Below are positions 9,355 to 18,549 of a stretch of DNA of 37,137 nucleotides, piece after piece. The position numbers and the translations under genes were made by a program. Source of the stretch: CAZNXJ01 sp964577115 (GTDB taxonomy: Bacteria; Planctomycetota; Planctomycetia; Pirellulales; Pirellulaceae); the NCBI GenBank assembly GCA_964577115.1, contig CAZNXJ010000042.1, forward strand, positions 1-37,137, written 5' to 3'. The notes below the pieces were generated by a model. That model was not told where the DNA came from. It ran no database searches and saw nothing but the letters and a program-made list of their open reading frames with translations. Position 1 is the stretch's first letter; every line of letters begins with the position of its first letter.

Positions 9355-11553
9355 TCAGATCAAGCCAACGGACTTACGCCCGATCCAGAACACACCGAGC
9401 AGCAATATCACGAGGCCGCCATATACGGGATGACTCCACAGCTGCACACGACGGACGGCCGGCGGCGGTTCGGGCAGCGCGGCCAATTCGTCGACGATTT
9501 CACCGACTTTATCGACAGGCAACACCTTGCCTCGTGTGACGCGAGCGATTTCGTCGAGCACGTCGGGGCGAGCGGGCCGCCCGACAGGTTCACGGGCTCC
9601 GCCCTGAACAAAAAACGATGTTTCCAGCGTCGCGCCGGTTTGCTTGCACGCCAGAATGACCGTGTGCTTCCCCGGTTCGGCCGTCGTAAACGTTCCGTGA
9701 AAAACTCCCCATTGATCGCCGGTCGAGGCGAGCCGAACCGTTTCTACTTCGCCGGATGGGGCCGTAATCTTGGCTGTGACATCGCCGGAAGATAGCGGTT
9801 CGCCCGAACGATCCATCACATTGGCGCTGAGCGACAACGTCTGCCGGACCTGGGGCTGATCTGGCGCATAGTATAGCCGCATCGTCTCTCCCTTGGCCAT
9901 GTTTCGTTGATAGGCCATCCAGCGCACGACCTGGCCCCAGAACCGATAGTGGTACTTATCTTCGACGCCTTGCCGCCAGCGCCACGCGCCGTCGGTGCCC
10001 ATGAACAGCACTTTGCCGGCCCCGTAGGTGCGCGTGACGATCAGCGGCAAACGGCCGTATTCATTGACCATTTCCTTATGAACGGCCAATACCTCGGTCC
10101 CCGCTTTCGCGCGCACGACCGGCGCGTACCACTGGAAGCCCGGCAGATCCTCCCAGACGTCGAAATTGTCTTCCTGCGTATCGGCGAGCCGCGTGAGCAG
10201 GCTCTGACGCCCTGACTCGGTGAGCTCGAATTGCCCCGGTGTGCGGGAACCCCATCCGCCTGGCTGGAGTTCGTCGAGCACGACCGGGTAGAGCTCGTCG
10301 AGTTCCGTGTCGAGTAGCGAGAACTGTCGGCCTTGCCACCCTGGCATGAATACCAGCCCGCTTGCCTGATGTTCCACCAACCCCTTGAGCAGGTCACATT
10401 GTTCGTCGGTCAGCTGCCCCGCCTCGACGCCAACGTCGCCGAGAAACACAACGTCGAACTTGGAAAGCTCGTCGAGCCCCTCGGGAAACTGCTGAATGTA
10501 GTCGCGATTACCGCCACCCACTTTGCTGAGCCCTGGATGAAACAGAAGGCACGCGACCTCAACGCCCGGATCGCGTGACAAGGCATTGCGCAAAAAGCGG
10601 TATTCCCAGCGCGGGTACGATTCGATGATCAGGACTTGGAGCTTCTCTTCGCGGATGGCGATGGGCGCGGTGAGCCGGTTGTTGTCGTGCTGAAGTTCGT
10701 CCGGGTGTGGGGGAATGTCGAGCGTCAACGTAAAGTCGCCGATCGACGGGGGCATCCATGTAATCCATTCATTGGTGCGCCCCATCGCCGCGATGCGAAT
10801 CTCCTTGGTCACCGGTTCGCCTTCGGAGGGCGTGAGCGTGACGGTTGTCGTCAGTTCGCGCGCAAGTGCGCTTTCGATGGTGAAGGGAATCCGCACGACT
10901 TTGCCCGCGATACCGAACGTGGGCGCGTCAAGGCTCAGTAGTTCCAAATCTGGGAGCCGAGTCGGACTGCCCACCGGGACCGTAAAGACGGGGATGTTCT
11001 TCAGGCGATATTTCGCGGCGGCCTGGACGGGCGGCGTGCCTTCGTTCCAGTCGCCGTCGCTCGCCAACACCACGGCGCGCAGGTTCGATTTCCGCTCGAG
11101 GAGGGCGAGTAGCGGGTCGTGCAGATTGGAACCCGTCGCCGGATCGTCCTGCCCGAAGGATTCGATGGCAATTTCCAGTTGTTCGCCGAGCGGCCGCCAG
11201 GTTGCCGGATCGGTGAGGGGCCGGATCGACTCGCGCCGCGCAACGAGCTGCGTTGCCTCCGACGCCCCGGGCACATCCGCCGTCGCCATGCTGGCCGAGT
11301 CGTCCCAGAGCACCGCAATTGACGGCTTTTCCTTCGGGCGGAAGTGTTCGACCCATTCGGGTTGATTGAACATCAGTGCAATGAGAAAGACGACCGAGAG
11401 CCGCAGGAGTTCGAGGATCGCAATCGAACTTTGGTAACCACTGCGCCGCCAGGCGAGGAATCCAACAACGGCGGTCGTCGCGAGTACGATCGCCGAGACC
11501 GCGAGTGACCACGGCGTCCAGAGAAATGTTAGCCCTTGTCCACTGCCGCTCAT
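9355..11553 (-). CDS. VWA / GATase-like membrane protein of the moxR operon
   Basis: 732 residues. Two N-terminal membrane helices (about 13-31 and 41-59) are followed by a VWA-like domain whose metal site DxSxS is intact (DDSAS in VLWDDSASMATAD) and which contains VVLASDGDWNEG. The central part (about 300-540) resembles a class I glutamine-amidotransferase-like flavodoxin fold (LQVLIIESYPRWEYRFLRNA, VVFLGDVGVEAGQLTDEQ). No catalytic Cys-His pair was recognised, so it is probably non-enzymatic. A beta-domain follows, and a last membrane helix near 710-726 (GGLVILLLGVFWIG). The start overlaps the stop of the BatA/VWA gene by 4 bases (ATGA). It probably works with MoxR and the other VWA proteins at the membrane. 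Confidence 0.82.
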   Translation of the reverse strand: MSGSGQGLTFLWTPWSLAVSAIVLATTAVVGFLAWRRSGYQSSIAILELLRLSVVFLIALMFNQPEWVEHFRPKEKPSIAVLWDDSASMATADVPGASEATQLVARRESIRPLTDPATWRPLGEQLEIAIESFGQDDPATGSNLHDPLLALLERKSNLRAVVLASDGDWNEGTPPVQAAAKYRLKNIPVFTVPVGSPTRLPDLELLSLDAPTFGIAGKVVRIPFTIESALARELTTTVTLTPSEGEPVTKEIRIAAMGRTNEWITWMPPSIGDFTLTLDIPPHPDELQHDNNRLTAPIAIREEKLQVLIIESYPRWEYRFLRNALSRDPGVEVACLLFHPGLSKVGGGNRDYIQQFPEGLDELSKFDVVFLGDVGVEAGQLTDEQCDLLKGLVEHQASGLVFMPGWQGRQFSLLDTELDELYPVVLDELQPGGWGSRTPGQFELTESGRQSLLTRLADTQEDNFDVWEDLPGFQWYAPVVRAKAGTEVLAVHKEMVNEYGRLPLIVTRTYGAGKVLFMGTDGAWRWRQGVEDKYHYRFWGQVVRWMAYQRNMAKGETMRLYYAPDQPQVRQTLSLSANVMDRSGEPLSSGDVTAKITAPSGEVETVRLASTGDQWGVFHGTFTTAEPGKHTVILACKQTGATLETSFFVQGGAREPVGRPARPDVLDEIARVTRGKVLPVDKVGEIVDELAALPEPPPAVRRVQLWSHPVYGGLVILLLGVFWIGRKSVGLI

Positions 11554-13538
11554 ACGTTTGCTCCGGCAGTAATTGGCCGCGTGACTTTCGGAAAGCAGAG
11601 GATGGCTTCGAGTAATAGCGCGAGCATCATGGCGAGCAGGAACATGCGCCAGATCTCCTGGACGAGGGCCGCGGTGTTACTCGCGCGGTCGTCCACACGC
11701 GTGAAATCAAGGCCTTTGAACAGCGCTTGCACCTGGGCATCGGTTAGCACGGCGGCATGATCTTCTGCGGCCGCGCGATTCACGGCGATGAGACGTTCGC
11801 CCGCCGCATACACACCGCCATGGGTGGCGTAATCCGTCGAGAGGACCTCCGGCGGCGTGGACAACGCTTGCCACTCGGCGGCTTCCTCCTCCGTCGCCTG
11901 TCCAGCCACAAGGCGTTGAGTGTTGCCGAGCACCTCGGCGCCGCGCGCCAGGGCTCGCTGAATCATTACGTACAGCGTGATGCCTTGTACGGCGAGTGAC
12001 GAGTCGCCCGGTGCGGGCGTCGTTGTGCAAAAGTAGACGCCGCCGCGCGTCGTCGGAGCCCGCGCAAGCAGCGGCCCGCCGCCGTCGAGCACGGCGAGCG
12101 GCGTGAGTTCGCCTTCAAGGCCCCGATAGCGAATCACGTCGAGCTCGCCGACGGGCAGTGCCGTGCCGCTCTGTGCATGAGCTAGCAGGTCCTCGTCGCC
12201 ACGCCACGATCGTACCGGTTCGCGCGGCTTGGCTTCGTGCCAGTTCGTCCACGACGCTCCCTGAAATGAGCCACGCTGATCGCTCGCCGGGGGAAAGAAC
12301 ATGACGTGACCGCCTCGGCCGACGAAGCGCGCGAGCGATTCCGCCGTCTCGCCTTCAGGTAGCGGCGCGTGCCAAAGTACGAGCGCCAGAGTCGACCAGT
12401 CCACGGCCGCGAGTTGCTCGGGGGCGAGCACCTCCGTGGTGCATTCGAGCGACGGTTCCGGCGGAATCGAGGCGGCGATTTGAAGCACGCGAGCGACCGT
12501 GGGGTCGTCGGCCACCACGAGCGTCCGGCGAGCAGGCGGGGCGTCGAACACAAACCAACTTTGGTTATCCGCCGGGTTGCCGTCCGACGGTATCGATACC
12601 ATGCCCCAGCCGCGCTGCTGGCGGCCGTCGAGCGGGATGCGGTGATCCTTCAGCTCATACCGCGGGCCGGCGAATTCGACGGAGACCTCGGACCGAGCGC
12701 CTTCAATTTCGATAGCCACCGGGACCGTGATCGGCTCATCCGCATTGCCTTCGCGCTCGAGCAGAATCGTGAGCACCAGCTCGTTCGAGGATGAAGTCTG
12801 ATCGCGGCGCGCATCGAGGACCCGAACCGCAAGATTATTGGGCGAGGTGTCGGGATAGGCGAGCAAATGAAAGCGAACGGTTTGCGGAAATTCGAGAAAC
12901 GAGTCGCGGAGCGCTGCCCAGCGGCCACTGTCACGATTCCAATCGTTCGCGCGCAGATCCGAGCAGATCCAGATCTCGGTGCGGCCCGCTTTGTTGGTGT
13001 CGACGTAGGTGCGAGCTGCTTCAAGCATCGCGGGCAAATCGGCTGACGCGCTGCTGCCTTGCGATCCAGGCCACTCGAGCAGACTCTCGGGCGTTTCCAG
13101 TTCGCGCGGTATGGGTGATTGGCTGTCGATGAGCACCCATCGGGACGAGCGGAGCAGGCCGAGCGACGTGACCAATTGCTGGATGCCGGCCTCGAGCTTC
13201 GAACGGTTCGCCACGCTGTCGCGCTGCATCATGCTGGGCGAACGGTCCAGAAGAATAATCGTCGTGTCCGCTCGTCCACCCGCTGCCATGCCCAACCAGC
13301 CGCTGGCCAGCGGACGGCCGATGGTGAAAATCAGGGCGAAGATGGCCAATGTTCGCGCGGCGAGGATTAGCCATTGGCGGATACGCGCGTAACCACGCGA
13401 CATGCGATTGGCCGCCAGCAGAAACATCATCGCGCCCCACTGGAGCGTCTGATAACGGCGCTGGTTAATCAGGTGGATGATGATCGGCAGCGCAATCAGC
13501 GGCAGGGCTGCCAGAACCCACGGTTGCAGGAGCGTCAT
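11550..13538 (-). CDS. BatA-domain / VWA membrane protein
   Basis: 662 residues. The first ~75 residues are a BatA-type aerotolerance N-terminal domain with two helices: WVLAALPLIALPIIIHLINQ followed by the typical RRYQTLQWGAMMFL, and a second near 56-75. A VWA domain follows, with intact MIDAS DxSxS at D98-R-S-P-S (LLDRSPSMMQRD). A beta-rich and GATase-like region occupies about 330-560, and a C-terminal membrane helix lies near 632-652. It is coupled at both ends by ATGA overlaps (13538/13535 upstream, 11553/11550 downstream). VWA proteins next to MoxR are known partners of the ATPase in metal insertion or protein maturation; the client here is unknown. Confidence 0.87.
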   Translation of the reverse strand: MTLLQPWVLAALPLIALPIIIHLINQRRYQTLQWGAMMFLLAANRMSRGYARIRQWLILAARTLAIFALIFTIGRPLASGWLGMAAGGRADTTIILLDRSPSMMQRDSVANRSKLEAGIQQLVTSLGLLRSSRWVLIDSQSPIPRELETPESLLEWPGSQGSSASADLPAMLEAARTYVDTNKAGRTEIWICSDLRANDWNRDSGRWAALRDSFLEFPQTVRFHLLAYPDTSPNNLAVRVLDARRDQTSSSNELVLTILLEREGNADEPITVPVAIEIEGARSEVSVEFAGPRYELKDHRIPLDGRQQRGWGMVSIPSDGNPADNQSWFVFDAPPARRTLVVADDPTVARVLQIAASIPPEPSLECTTEVLAPEQLAAVDWSTLALVLWHAPLPEGETAESLARFVGRGGHVMFFPPASDQRGSFQGASWTNWHEAKPREPVRSWRGDEDLLAHAQSGTALPVGELDVIRYRGLEGELTPLAVLDGGGPLLARAPTTRGGVYFCTTTPAPGDSSLAVQGITLYVMIQRALARGAEVLGNTQRLVAGQATEEEAAEWQALSTPPEVLSTDYATHGGVYAAGERLIAVNRAAAEDHAAVLTDAQVQALFKGLDFTRVDDRASNTAALVQEIWRMFLLAMMLALLLEAILCFPKVTRPITAGANV

Positions 13539-14446
13539 GCGGGACCCTTTGTTCGAGCACGCCCGATGAGGAACCGCATGAGGACCTTTTCGTAGTCCTC
13601 GTCCAACGTAACCTGGTGATAGTCGACGCCCGATTCGAGAACGACCTGTCGCAGGCCCGACATGTACGCCTGTAGCGCCTTCTGGTATCGCTCGGCAATC
13701 TCGTTCGGCTCGGCAAACACCGCCGGCCCGCCTTCCATATCAATAAAGCGCATCGGGCGGCGGAAGTCGAAATTCAATTCCTGCCGGTCGAGCAGGTGGA
13801 ACAGGGCGACGTCGTGCTTGCGAAAACGGAGATGCTGAAAGCATCCGCGCAGCACGTCCGGTTCAATGAAGAAGTCGGAGAGCACAATAACCAGCGCGCG
13901 CTGCGCGATCGTTTCGGCCAGTTCATGCAGCACGGCAGCGAGCTGGGTTTCGCCGCGCGGCTGAGTCTGTTCAAGCAAATCGAAGAATAACCGCAAATGC
14001 GCCGGATTGCGTTTCGGCGGCACGTTCTGAACAACGCCGTTGGCCACGCAGTACAGCGCGACGGCATCACCTTGCTGAACAGCCAGGTAGGCCAGGGAAG
14101 CGGCGATCCGATGCGCATATTCGAGTTTCGTGATGCCGTGTGAACCGAATCCCATCGAGCCACTGGTGTCGAGCACCACGCAGCAGCGCAGGTTCGTGTC
14201 AGACTCGAATTCCTTCACGTAGAAACGGTCGGTGCGACCGTAGGCCCGCCAGTCGAGCCGCCGCAGATCGTCTCCCGGGACATATTTGCGGTACTCGGCA
14301 AACTCGACGCTCGAGCCACGGCTGACGCTAACATGGCGCCCCGAGACGTTGCCTTGCATGGGCCTCCGAGCCGAAAGGGGAACGCACGCCAGCCGTGCGA
14401 GCACTTGAGCATCGAGAAACGGGCGAGGGCGCTTGTCGGTCAGCAT
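13535..14446 (-). CDS. DUF58 domain-containing protein
   Basis: 303 residues with the DUF58 signature: PGDDLRRLDWRAYGRTDRFY near 57-76, followed by a VWA-like fold whose DxSGS metal site is D93-T-S-G-S-M98. Length is normal for the short, soluble form of the family, and no membrane helix was seen. It is the second gene of the operon, 84 bases after moxR, and its stop overlaps the start of the BatA/VWA gene by 4 bases. The order moxR, DUF58, BatA/VWA is the classical one, so the protein probably acts with the ATPase. The start ATG at 14446 has only a weak SD. Confidence 0.9.
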   Translation of the reverse strand: MLTDKRPRPFLDAQVLARLACVPLSARRPMQGNVSGRHVSVSRGSSVEFAEYRKYVPGDDLRRLDWRAYGRTDRFYVKEFESDTNLRCCVVLDTSGSMGFGSHGITKLEYAHRIAASLAYLAVQQGDAVALYCVANGVVQNVPPKRNPAHLRLFFDLLEQTQPRGETQLAAVLHELAETIAQRALVIVLSDFFIEPDVLRGCFQHLRFRKHDVALFHLLDRQELNFDFRRPMRFIDMEGGPAVFAEPNEIAERYQKALQAYMSGLRQVVLESGVDYHQVTLDEDYEKVLMRFLIGRARTKGPA

Positions 14447-14530
14447 GAAGATCGTTCAATCAGAAAAGACGGGATCAAATCCGTTGTGCGGGCGACACCC
14501 CCACAAAGACGCATCGCCCCTTGCAGACGA

Positions 14531-15556
14531 CTAAACTTCCGTGTCGGTTTCCTCGACGAGCCGGTGAACGATCTGTTTCGCGTCAAGCCCTTCGGCCTGC
14601 GCGGCAAACGTCGTAATGACGCGGTGTGTCAGCACGGGTTGGCAGAGCTGCTTCACGTCTTCGAGACGGACCATGTAGCTGCCCAGGAGCGCGGCCCGAG
14701 CTTTGGCTCCCAGGATCAGGCACTGGACGGCGCGCGGACCGGCACCCCAGGACACCAGTGGACGGAGCCACGCCGGAGCCGATTCGCTCTGCGGCCGAGT
14801 GCGCCGAACGAGCCGCGCGGCGTACGCATAGATATGGTCCGGCACGGGCACTCGGCGCACGAGATCCTGGTACCGAACGATGTCCTCGGCCTTCAAAATG
14901 TGTTTGAGCTCCGCGAGCTCTCCGCCGGTCGTCGTGCGCGCAATCTCGATCTCTTCAGCTTCCGACGGATAATCCAGCTCGATCAAGAACATGAACCGAT
15001 CCAGCTGCGCTTCTGGCAGCGGGTACGTCCCTTCCTGCTCGACCGGATTCTGCGTTGCCAGGACGAGGAAGGGCGGGTCGAGCGAGAAGGATTTCCCAAC
15101 GGCCGTAACCTTACGTTCCTGCATGGCTTCGAGCATCGCGGCCTGCGTTTTCGGCGGAGCTCGATTGATTTCGTCGGCCAGGACGATGTTGGCAAAGACC
15201 GGACCGGGAACGAATTGGAACTCGCGGCGGCCGCCCGGCGTTTCCTGCAGAATGTCGGTGCCCGTGATGTCCATGGGCATCAGGTCGGGCGTGAACTGAA
15301 TGCGGCTGAACTTCAGCGACATCGTTTCCGCCACCTTGCTGACCAGCAGCGTCTTGGCCAGCCCCGGCACGCCCATCAGCAGAGCGTGGCCGCGCGCGAA
15401 GAGGCAAATGGCCAGCCGTTCAATCGTTGCATGCTGGCCGACGATTACGCGAGCCAGTTCCGATCGCAGTTCGGAGTAAGCGCTGCGCAGCCGATCGATC
15501 GCCTGGACGTCGTCATCGCTGAGCTGTGGGGGCGCGGGAACGGTCGATTGAGCCAT
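14531..15556 (-). CDS. MoxR-family AAA+ ATPase
   Basis: 341 residues, full length for the family. Walker A is G62-V-P-G-L-A-K-T69. Walker B is I-V-L-A-D-E-I-N near 124-131. Sensor 1 is in ATQNPVEQEGTYPLPEAQ near 167-184, the conserved MoxR signature, and the C-terminal lid domain follows. ATP hydrolysis is expected to drive remodelling of client proteins together with VWA/DUF58 partners in the cytoplasm. It is the first gene of a run of nine minus-strand genes, and a 223-base gap separates it from the DUF1559-like gene, so the operon promoter should be in that gap. I could not identify a convincing one. A GGGAAG SD lies 8 bases before the ATG. Confidence 0.95.
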   Translation of the reverse strand: MAQSTVPAPPQLSDDDVQAIDRLRSAYSELRSELARVIVGQHATIERLAICLFARGHALLMGVPGLAKTLLVSKVAETMSLKFSRIQFTPDLMPMDITGTDILQETPGGRREFQFVPGPVFANIVLADEINRAPPKTQAAMLEAMQERKVTAVGKSFSLDPPFLVLATQNPVEQEGTYPLPEAQLDRFMFLIELDYPSEAEEIEIARTTTGGELAELKHILKAEDIVRYQDLVRRVPVPDHIYAYAARLVRRTRPQSESAPAWLRPLVSWGAGPRAVQCLILGAKARAALLGSYMVRLEDVKQLCQPVLTHRVITTFAAQAEGLDAKQIVHRLVEETDTEV

Positions 15557-15779
15557 GAGCGGTCTTCCCGGTCAGAGGAATTCGAATCGGTGCGTCCTAC
15601 TAGCGTAGCGACCGGCGGGCAGTTGGGGAAATAGTTCGTTCCGTTTCGGGCAAGTAGCGCCACGAAGGGGGCGCTAGGGACGAGTGGCCCGAGAAAAGAC
15701 GAGGAGGGTAGGGGAAAAGTTTCTTGTTCCGGCCGGGTTTATTCCTGGCAGGTGCGTGTTGGTCGCGATGGGCGCCTGA

Positions 15780-16565
15780 TCACGGCTCTTGCTGGTACGG
15801 GCCGAGTTCGGCCTCGCGGTCGTAACGGCGGGCGCCCTCGAGGGTGAAGAATTTTTCGAGCGTCTCGAAGGGCACATCGTTGCCGAGATGCATCACGGTG
15901 CCGTCGGCAAATACGGTGAAGAAACCCGATCTGCATGTGCCCGAAATGCCCCCGGTATCACGGTCGCCGATCGTGCGCGGCATCGTCCGGATATCAAAAT
16001 CCTTGGGGCTCATCCAGTGACAATTGGACTGGGCAACTTCCACCGCCAAGAGCGTGTCGCCCGGGATATCGGCGAGCGACCGGGGCCGTTCGGTGACGCT
16101 GTCACCAAACGCGGTGCCGGGCCCGGTGATGGCAAAGACGCGGGTCATCCCCTCGTCGTCGCCGTACGTGTTGGGAAAGCTCCTCCCGAACGCATTGGAT
16201 GGAGCGTCCCAACTTTGTAGAAAGTCGAAGCCAGGCGAGCCGGCGGGATTGGTAGCCACGTACGGCAGGACGAGGAACCGCCAGCTATAAAGCGGCTTTC
16301 CGTCGGGCCGCAGTTCTTCGATGATGGTCCGCGTCCGCCGTCCGCCTCCCTCATGAATGACCGGCGGCGGCAGTTGTCCAAACCGCTCGTCGAAGTTCCG
16401 CAGTACAATCGCAACATGCTTGAAGTGGTTATGGACCTGCAAACGCAGATCGGCTTCGTTGGCCTGACGCGAATAATGTGTCCAGGACAGGCCAATGGAG
16501 AGCACGGCGATGGCGGCCAGCGCGAATCGCAGCGAAAACCGTGACGGACCGAGTGCAGAAGTCAT
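15780..16565 (-). CDS. DUF1559-like protein lacking a prepilin signal
   Basis: 261 residues from the ATG at 16565, which is placed 6 bases after an AGGAG box; the GTG at 16568 would be only 3 bases away. Residues 10-27 form a membrane anchor. The following helix and NFDERFGQLPPP correspond to the LHNYHDTHGSFPP region of DUF1559 proteins. Near the C-terminus SGFFTVFADGTVMHLG matches the family's ADGSV motif, followed by an ETLEKFFTLEGAR tail. The canonical GFTLVE prepilin peptidase site is missing (SRFSLRFALA instead). It is divergent from the SDR gene and not part of the moxR operon. The function of DUF1559 proteins is not established. Confidence 0.8.
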   Translation of the reverse strand: MTSALGPSRFSLRFALAAIAVLSIGLSWTHYSRQANEADLRLQVHNHFKHVAIVLRNFDERFGQLPPPVIHEGGGRRTRTIIEELRPDGKPLYSWRFLVLPYVATNPAGSPGFDFLQSWDAPSNAFGRSFPNTYGDDEGMTRVFAITGPGTAFGDSVTERPRSLADIPGDTLLAVEVAQSNCHWMSPKDFDIRTMPRTIGDRDTGGISGTCRSGFFTVFADGTVMHLGNDVPFETLEKFFTLEGARRYDREAELGPYQQEP

Positions 16566-16655
16566 CACGTGCTCCTAGGCGATACGCCAGCATACCGCTG
16601 TGTCGCCGGCGTTGCGACAAGAATGTTGAACCGACCGCAAGATGGATCTTGATAC

Positions 16656-17471
16656 ATGACCGATCGGCAAAAGGTAGCACTGGTCACCGGTGGATCCGCG
16701 GGGCTCGGCGCCGCAATGGCACGCGAACTGGCTCGGCGCCACTGGACCGTGTTCGCCGGCAGTCGTTCCGGAAAGACGCCTGCGAGTGACGGAGATCTTC
16801 GCCCCCTGGTGCTCGACGTGACGAGCGACGAATCGGTCACGGCGGGCATTGCACATACGCTTGAAGCGGCCGGCTGTCTTGACCTGGTGATCAACAACGC
16901 GGGCATAAATTTCAGCGGGCCGTTCGAGGAGCAAACACTTGAACAGGCGTCGCAGGTGCTCGAAACGAACGTCCTCGGAGTGGCTCGCGTTACACGCGCA
17001 GCGCTCGCGCCCATGCGTGCTCGGCGCCAAGGCACGATTCTGACCATCGGCTCCTTGGCCGGGATCGTCGCGCCACCGGGCGAGGCCTATTACGCGGCGA
17101 GCAAATTCGCGCTGGAAGGGTTGCTTGAAGCGCTGCACCACGAAGTCCGGCGCTTCAACGTGCGCATCCTTCTTGCCGAACCCGGTTATATCAGCACCGA
17201 TTTCGCGAACCCCGCACGCGATGCTCCTCCCACGATTCCTGACTACGATCGCATGCGGGGTGTGCTGCACGCGCACTGGCGGCGTTCGATTCAGCGCGGC
17301 ATGAATGTCGACCGAGCGGCCCGGAAGATCGTCAATTGGGCCGAACGCCCCGGACGCTCGATGCGCAAGCGCTTCGGGTGGGATGCGCAGTGGATTCCCA
17401 TCGCGCGCGCGATCATTCCCGAATCTCTCTTCTTCCACACGACGCGGTGGATTTTTGGAATTTCTAGCTGA
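16656..17471 (+). CDS. Short-chain dehydrogenase/reductase (SDR)
   Basis: 271 residues with a complete classical SDR set: nucleotide-binding TGGSAGLG at 11-18, NNAG at 80-83, catalytic Ser133 (IGSLAG), and Tyr146 and Lys150 in YYAASK. It is a cytoplasmic NAD(P)-dependent oxidoreductase with unknown substrate. The C-terminus is basic. It stands alone on the plus strand, divergent from the DUF1559-like gene (90 bases apart) and convergent with the TolB-like gene (76 bases). No strong SD is visible before the ATG. Confidence 0.93.
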   Translation: MTDRQKVALVTGGSAGLGAAMARELARRHWTVFAGSRSGKTPASDGDLRPLVLDVTSDESVTAGIAHTLEAAGCLDLVINNAGINFSGPFEEQTLEQASQVLETNVLGVARVTRAALAPMRARRQGTILTIGSLAGIVAPPGEAYYAASKFALEGLLEALHHEVRRFNVRILLAEPGYISTDFANPARDAPPTIPDYDRMRGVLHAHWRRSIQRGMNVDRAARKIVNWAERPGRSMRKRFGWDAQWIPIARAIIPESLFFHTTRWIFGISS

Positions 17472-17479
17472 ACCGCATG

Positions 17480-17500
17480 CGCACGGCGATTCGCCTTGCG
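17480..17500 (+). terminator. Hairpin after the SDR gene, possible terminator
   Basis: CGCA-C-GGCG, loop ATT, CGCC-T-TGCG form an 8-pair stem with one mismatch, starting 9 bases after the SDR stop and lying between convergent genes. There is no T-run after it on either strand, so it is at best a weak or factor-assisted terminator. Confidence 0.3.
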
Positions 17501-17547
17501 GATGAAGAGTACTAGTGCCCCGATTGCGGAACGCTTTTCCGAGCGAA

Positions 17548-18549
17548 CTACGGTAGCTCGATCAGGAACGGATCGTACTCGTCACGCTCGGTGTTCAGCT
17601 CGGGCGTCGGCAGCAACTTCTCGGTGACGCGGTCATAGAGAAACACGTCGTGCTCGCCGCCCGCTCCGAAACGCTCGGAGACGAACGCCAGATACCGGCC
17701 GCTTCCCGACAGCGATGGCGTTTGCTCCTGGCCGGGTGAGTTGAGGTTTGGCAGATCGACCAACTTCCGAGCGCGGCAGTCGAAGAGATAAATGTCCATT
17801 CCCCCTTCGTCGCGATCGGAAACGAAGGCCAGAAGGCTGCCGTCGGCGCTGAGTGACGGGTAACTGTCGCTTGCCGGGGAATTCATTTCAGCGAGCCGAT
17901 CGATGGTCGCCAGTTGGCGGTCGTAGAGCCAGATATCGGTGAGCCCCTGGCCTTCGGAGTGATTGGTTGTGAAGGCCAGATAGCGTCCATCACCGCTGAT
18001 GGCTACGCGCCGCTCGTCGAACGTCTGCGTATTCAGCCCGGGCGGCTCGCTCACTTCGCCAGTGGACCGGTCGAGAAGCATCACGTCCCAGCGCCCGCTC
18101 GCCCCAGCCTGGTTCCAGGCGGTGAAGGCGAGGAGGTTGCCATCGGCAGATAGGGACGGTGAGAACAGCGCGTTCTTGCTGGACGTGATTTGCGGCTGTG
18201 CGATCGCCGAGTTTGTTTTCAGGTCCCACATCCGCAGCAGGCCCACGCCGGCCTCCGCCTCCGAGCCGTATACCAGGAGTTGCCCGTCACCGCTGAGCGT
18301 GGGCTGGTGATCGAGCCGCTTTTCGGCCGATGCGAGCACATTCACCACCTTGCCTTGATCGACGCCGTCGTGTTCGTAGATCAGGATGCGCGGATAGAGA
18401 TAGTGGTCGCGATTCGACGTGATGGCCAGACGCAGCTTCGCGGGCGCGCCGGCTGAGGGTGTCTCGGCCAGCGCACCCGAGTACGGCAGCAGTCCGGCGG
18501 CGAGCAGCACGACGGCGGCACAGTGCAGATAGAAAGACAGTCGCTTCAT
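17548..18549 (-). CDS. TolB-like (PD40) beta-propeller protein, exported
   Basis: 333 residues with a signal peptide (MKRLSFYLHCAAVVLLAAGL..., cleavage near ALAET). At least five repeats of the PD40/TolB type follow: PTLSGDGQLLVY, PSLSADGNLLAF, VAISGDGRYLAF, PSLSADGSLLAFVSDRD and PSLSGSGRYLAFVSER, spaced about 50 residues. This predicts a six-bladed propeller in the periplasm. Its ATG overlaps the TGA of the DUF1501 gene by 4 bases, so the two are co-translated. The partner and ligand are unknown. Confidence 0.88.
   Translation of the reverse strand: MKRLSFYLHCAAVVLLAAGLLPYSGALAETPSAGAPAKLRLAITSNRDHYLYPRILIYEHDGVDQGKVVNVLASAEKRLDHQPTLSGDGQLLVYGSEAEAGVGLLRMWDLKTNSAIAQPQITSSKNALFSPSLSADGNLLAFTAWNQAGASGRWDVMLLDRSTGEVSEPPGLNTQTFDERRVAISGDGRYLAFTTNHSEGQGLTDIWLYDRQLATIDRLAEMNSPASDSYPSLSADGSLLAFVSDRDEGGMDIYLFDCRARKLVDLPNLNSPGQEQTPSLSGSGRYLAFVSERFGAGGEHDVFLYDRVTEKLLPTPELNTERDEYDPFLIELP

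Noticed and set aside
14333..15634. 433-codon open frame on the plus strand
   Set aside because: It is antisense to moxR, whose Walker A, Walker B and sensor motifs are intact.
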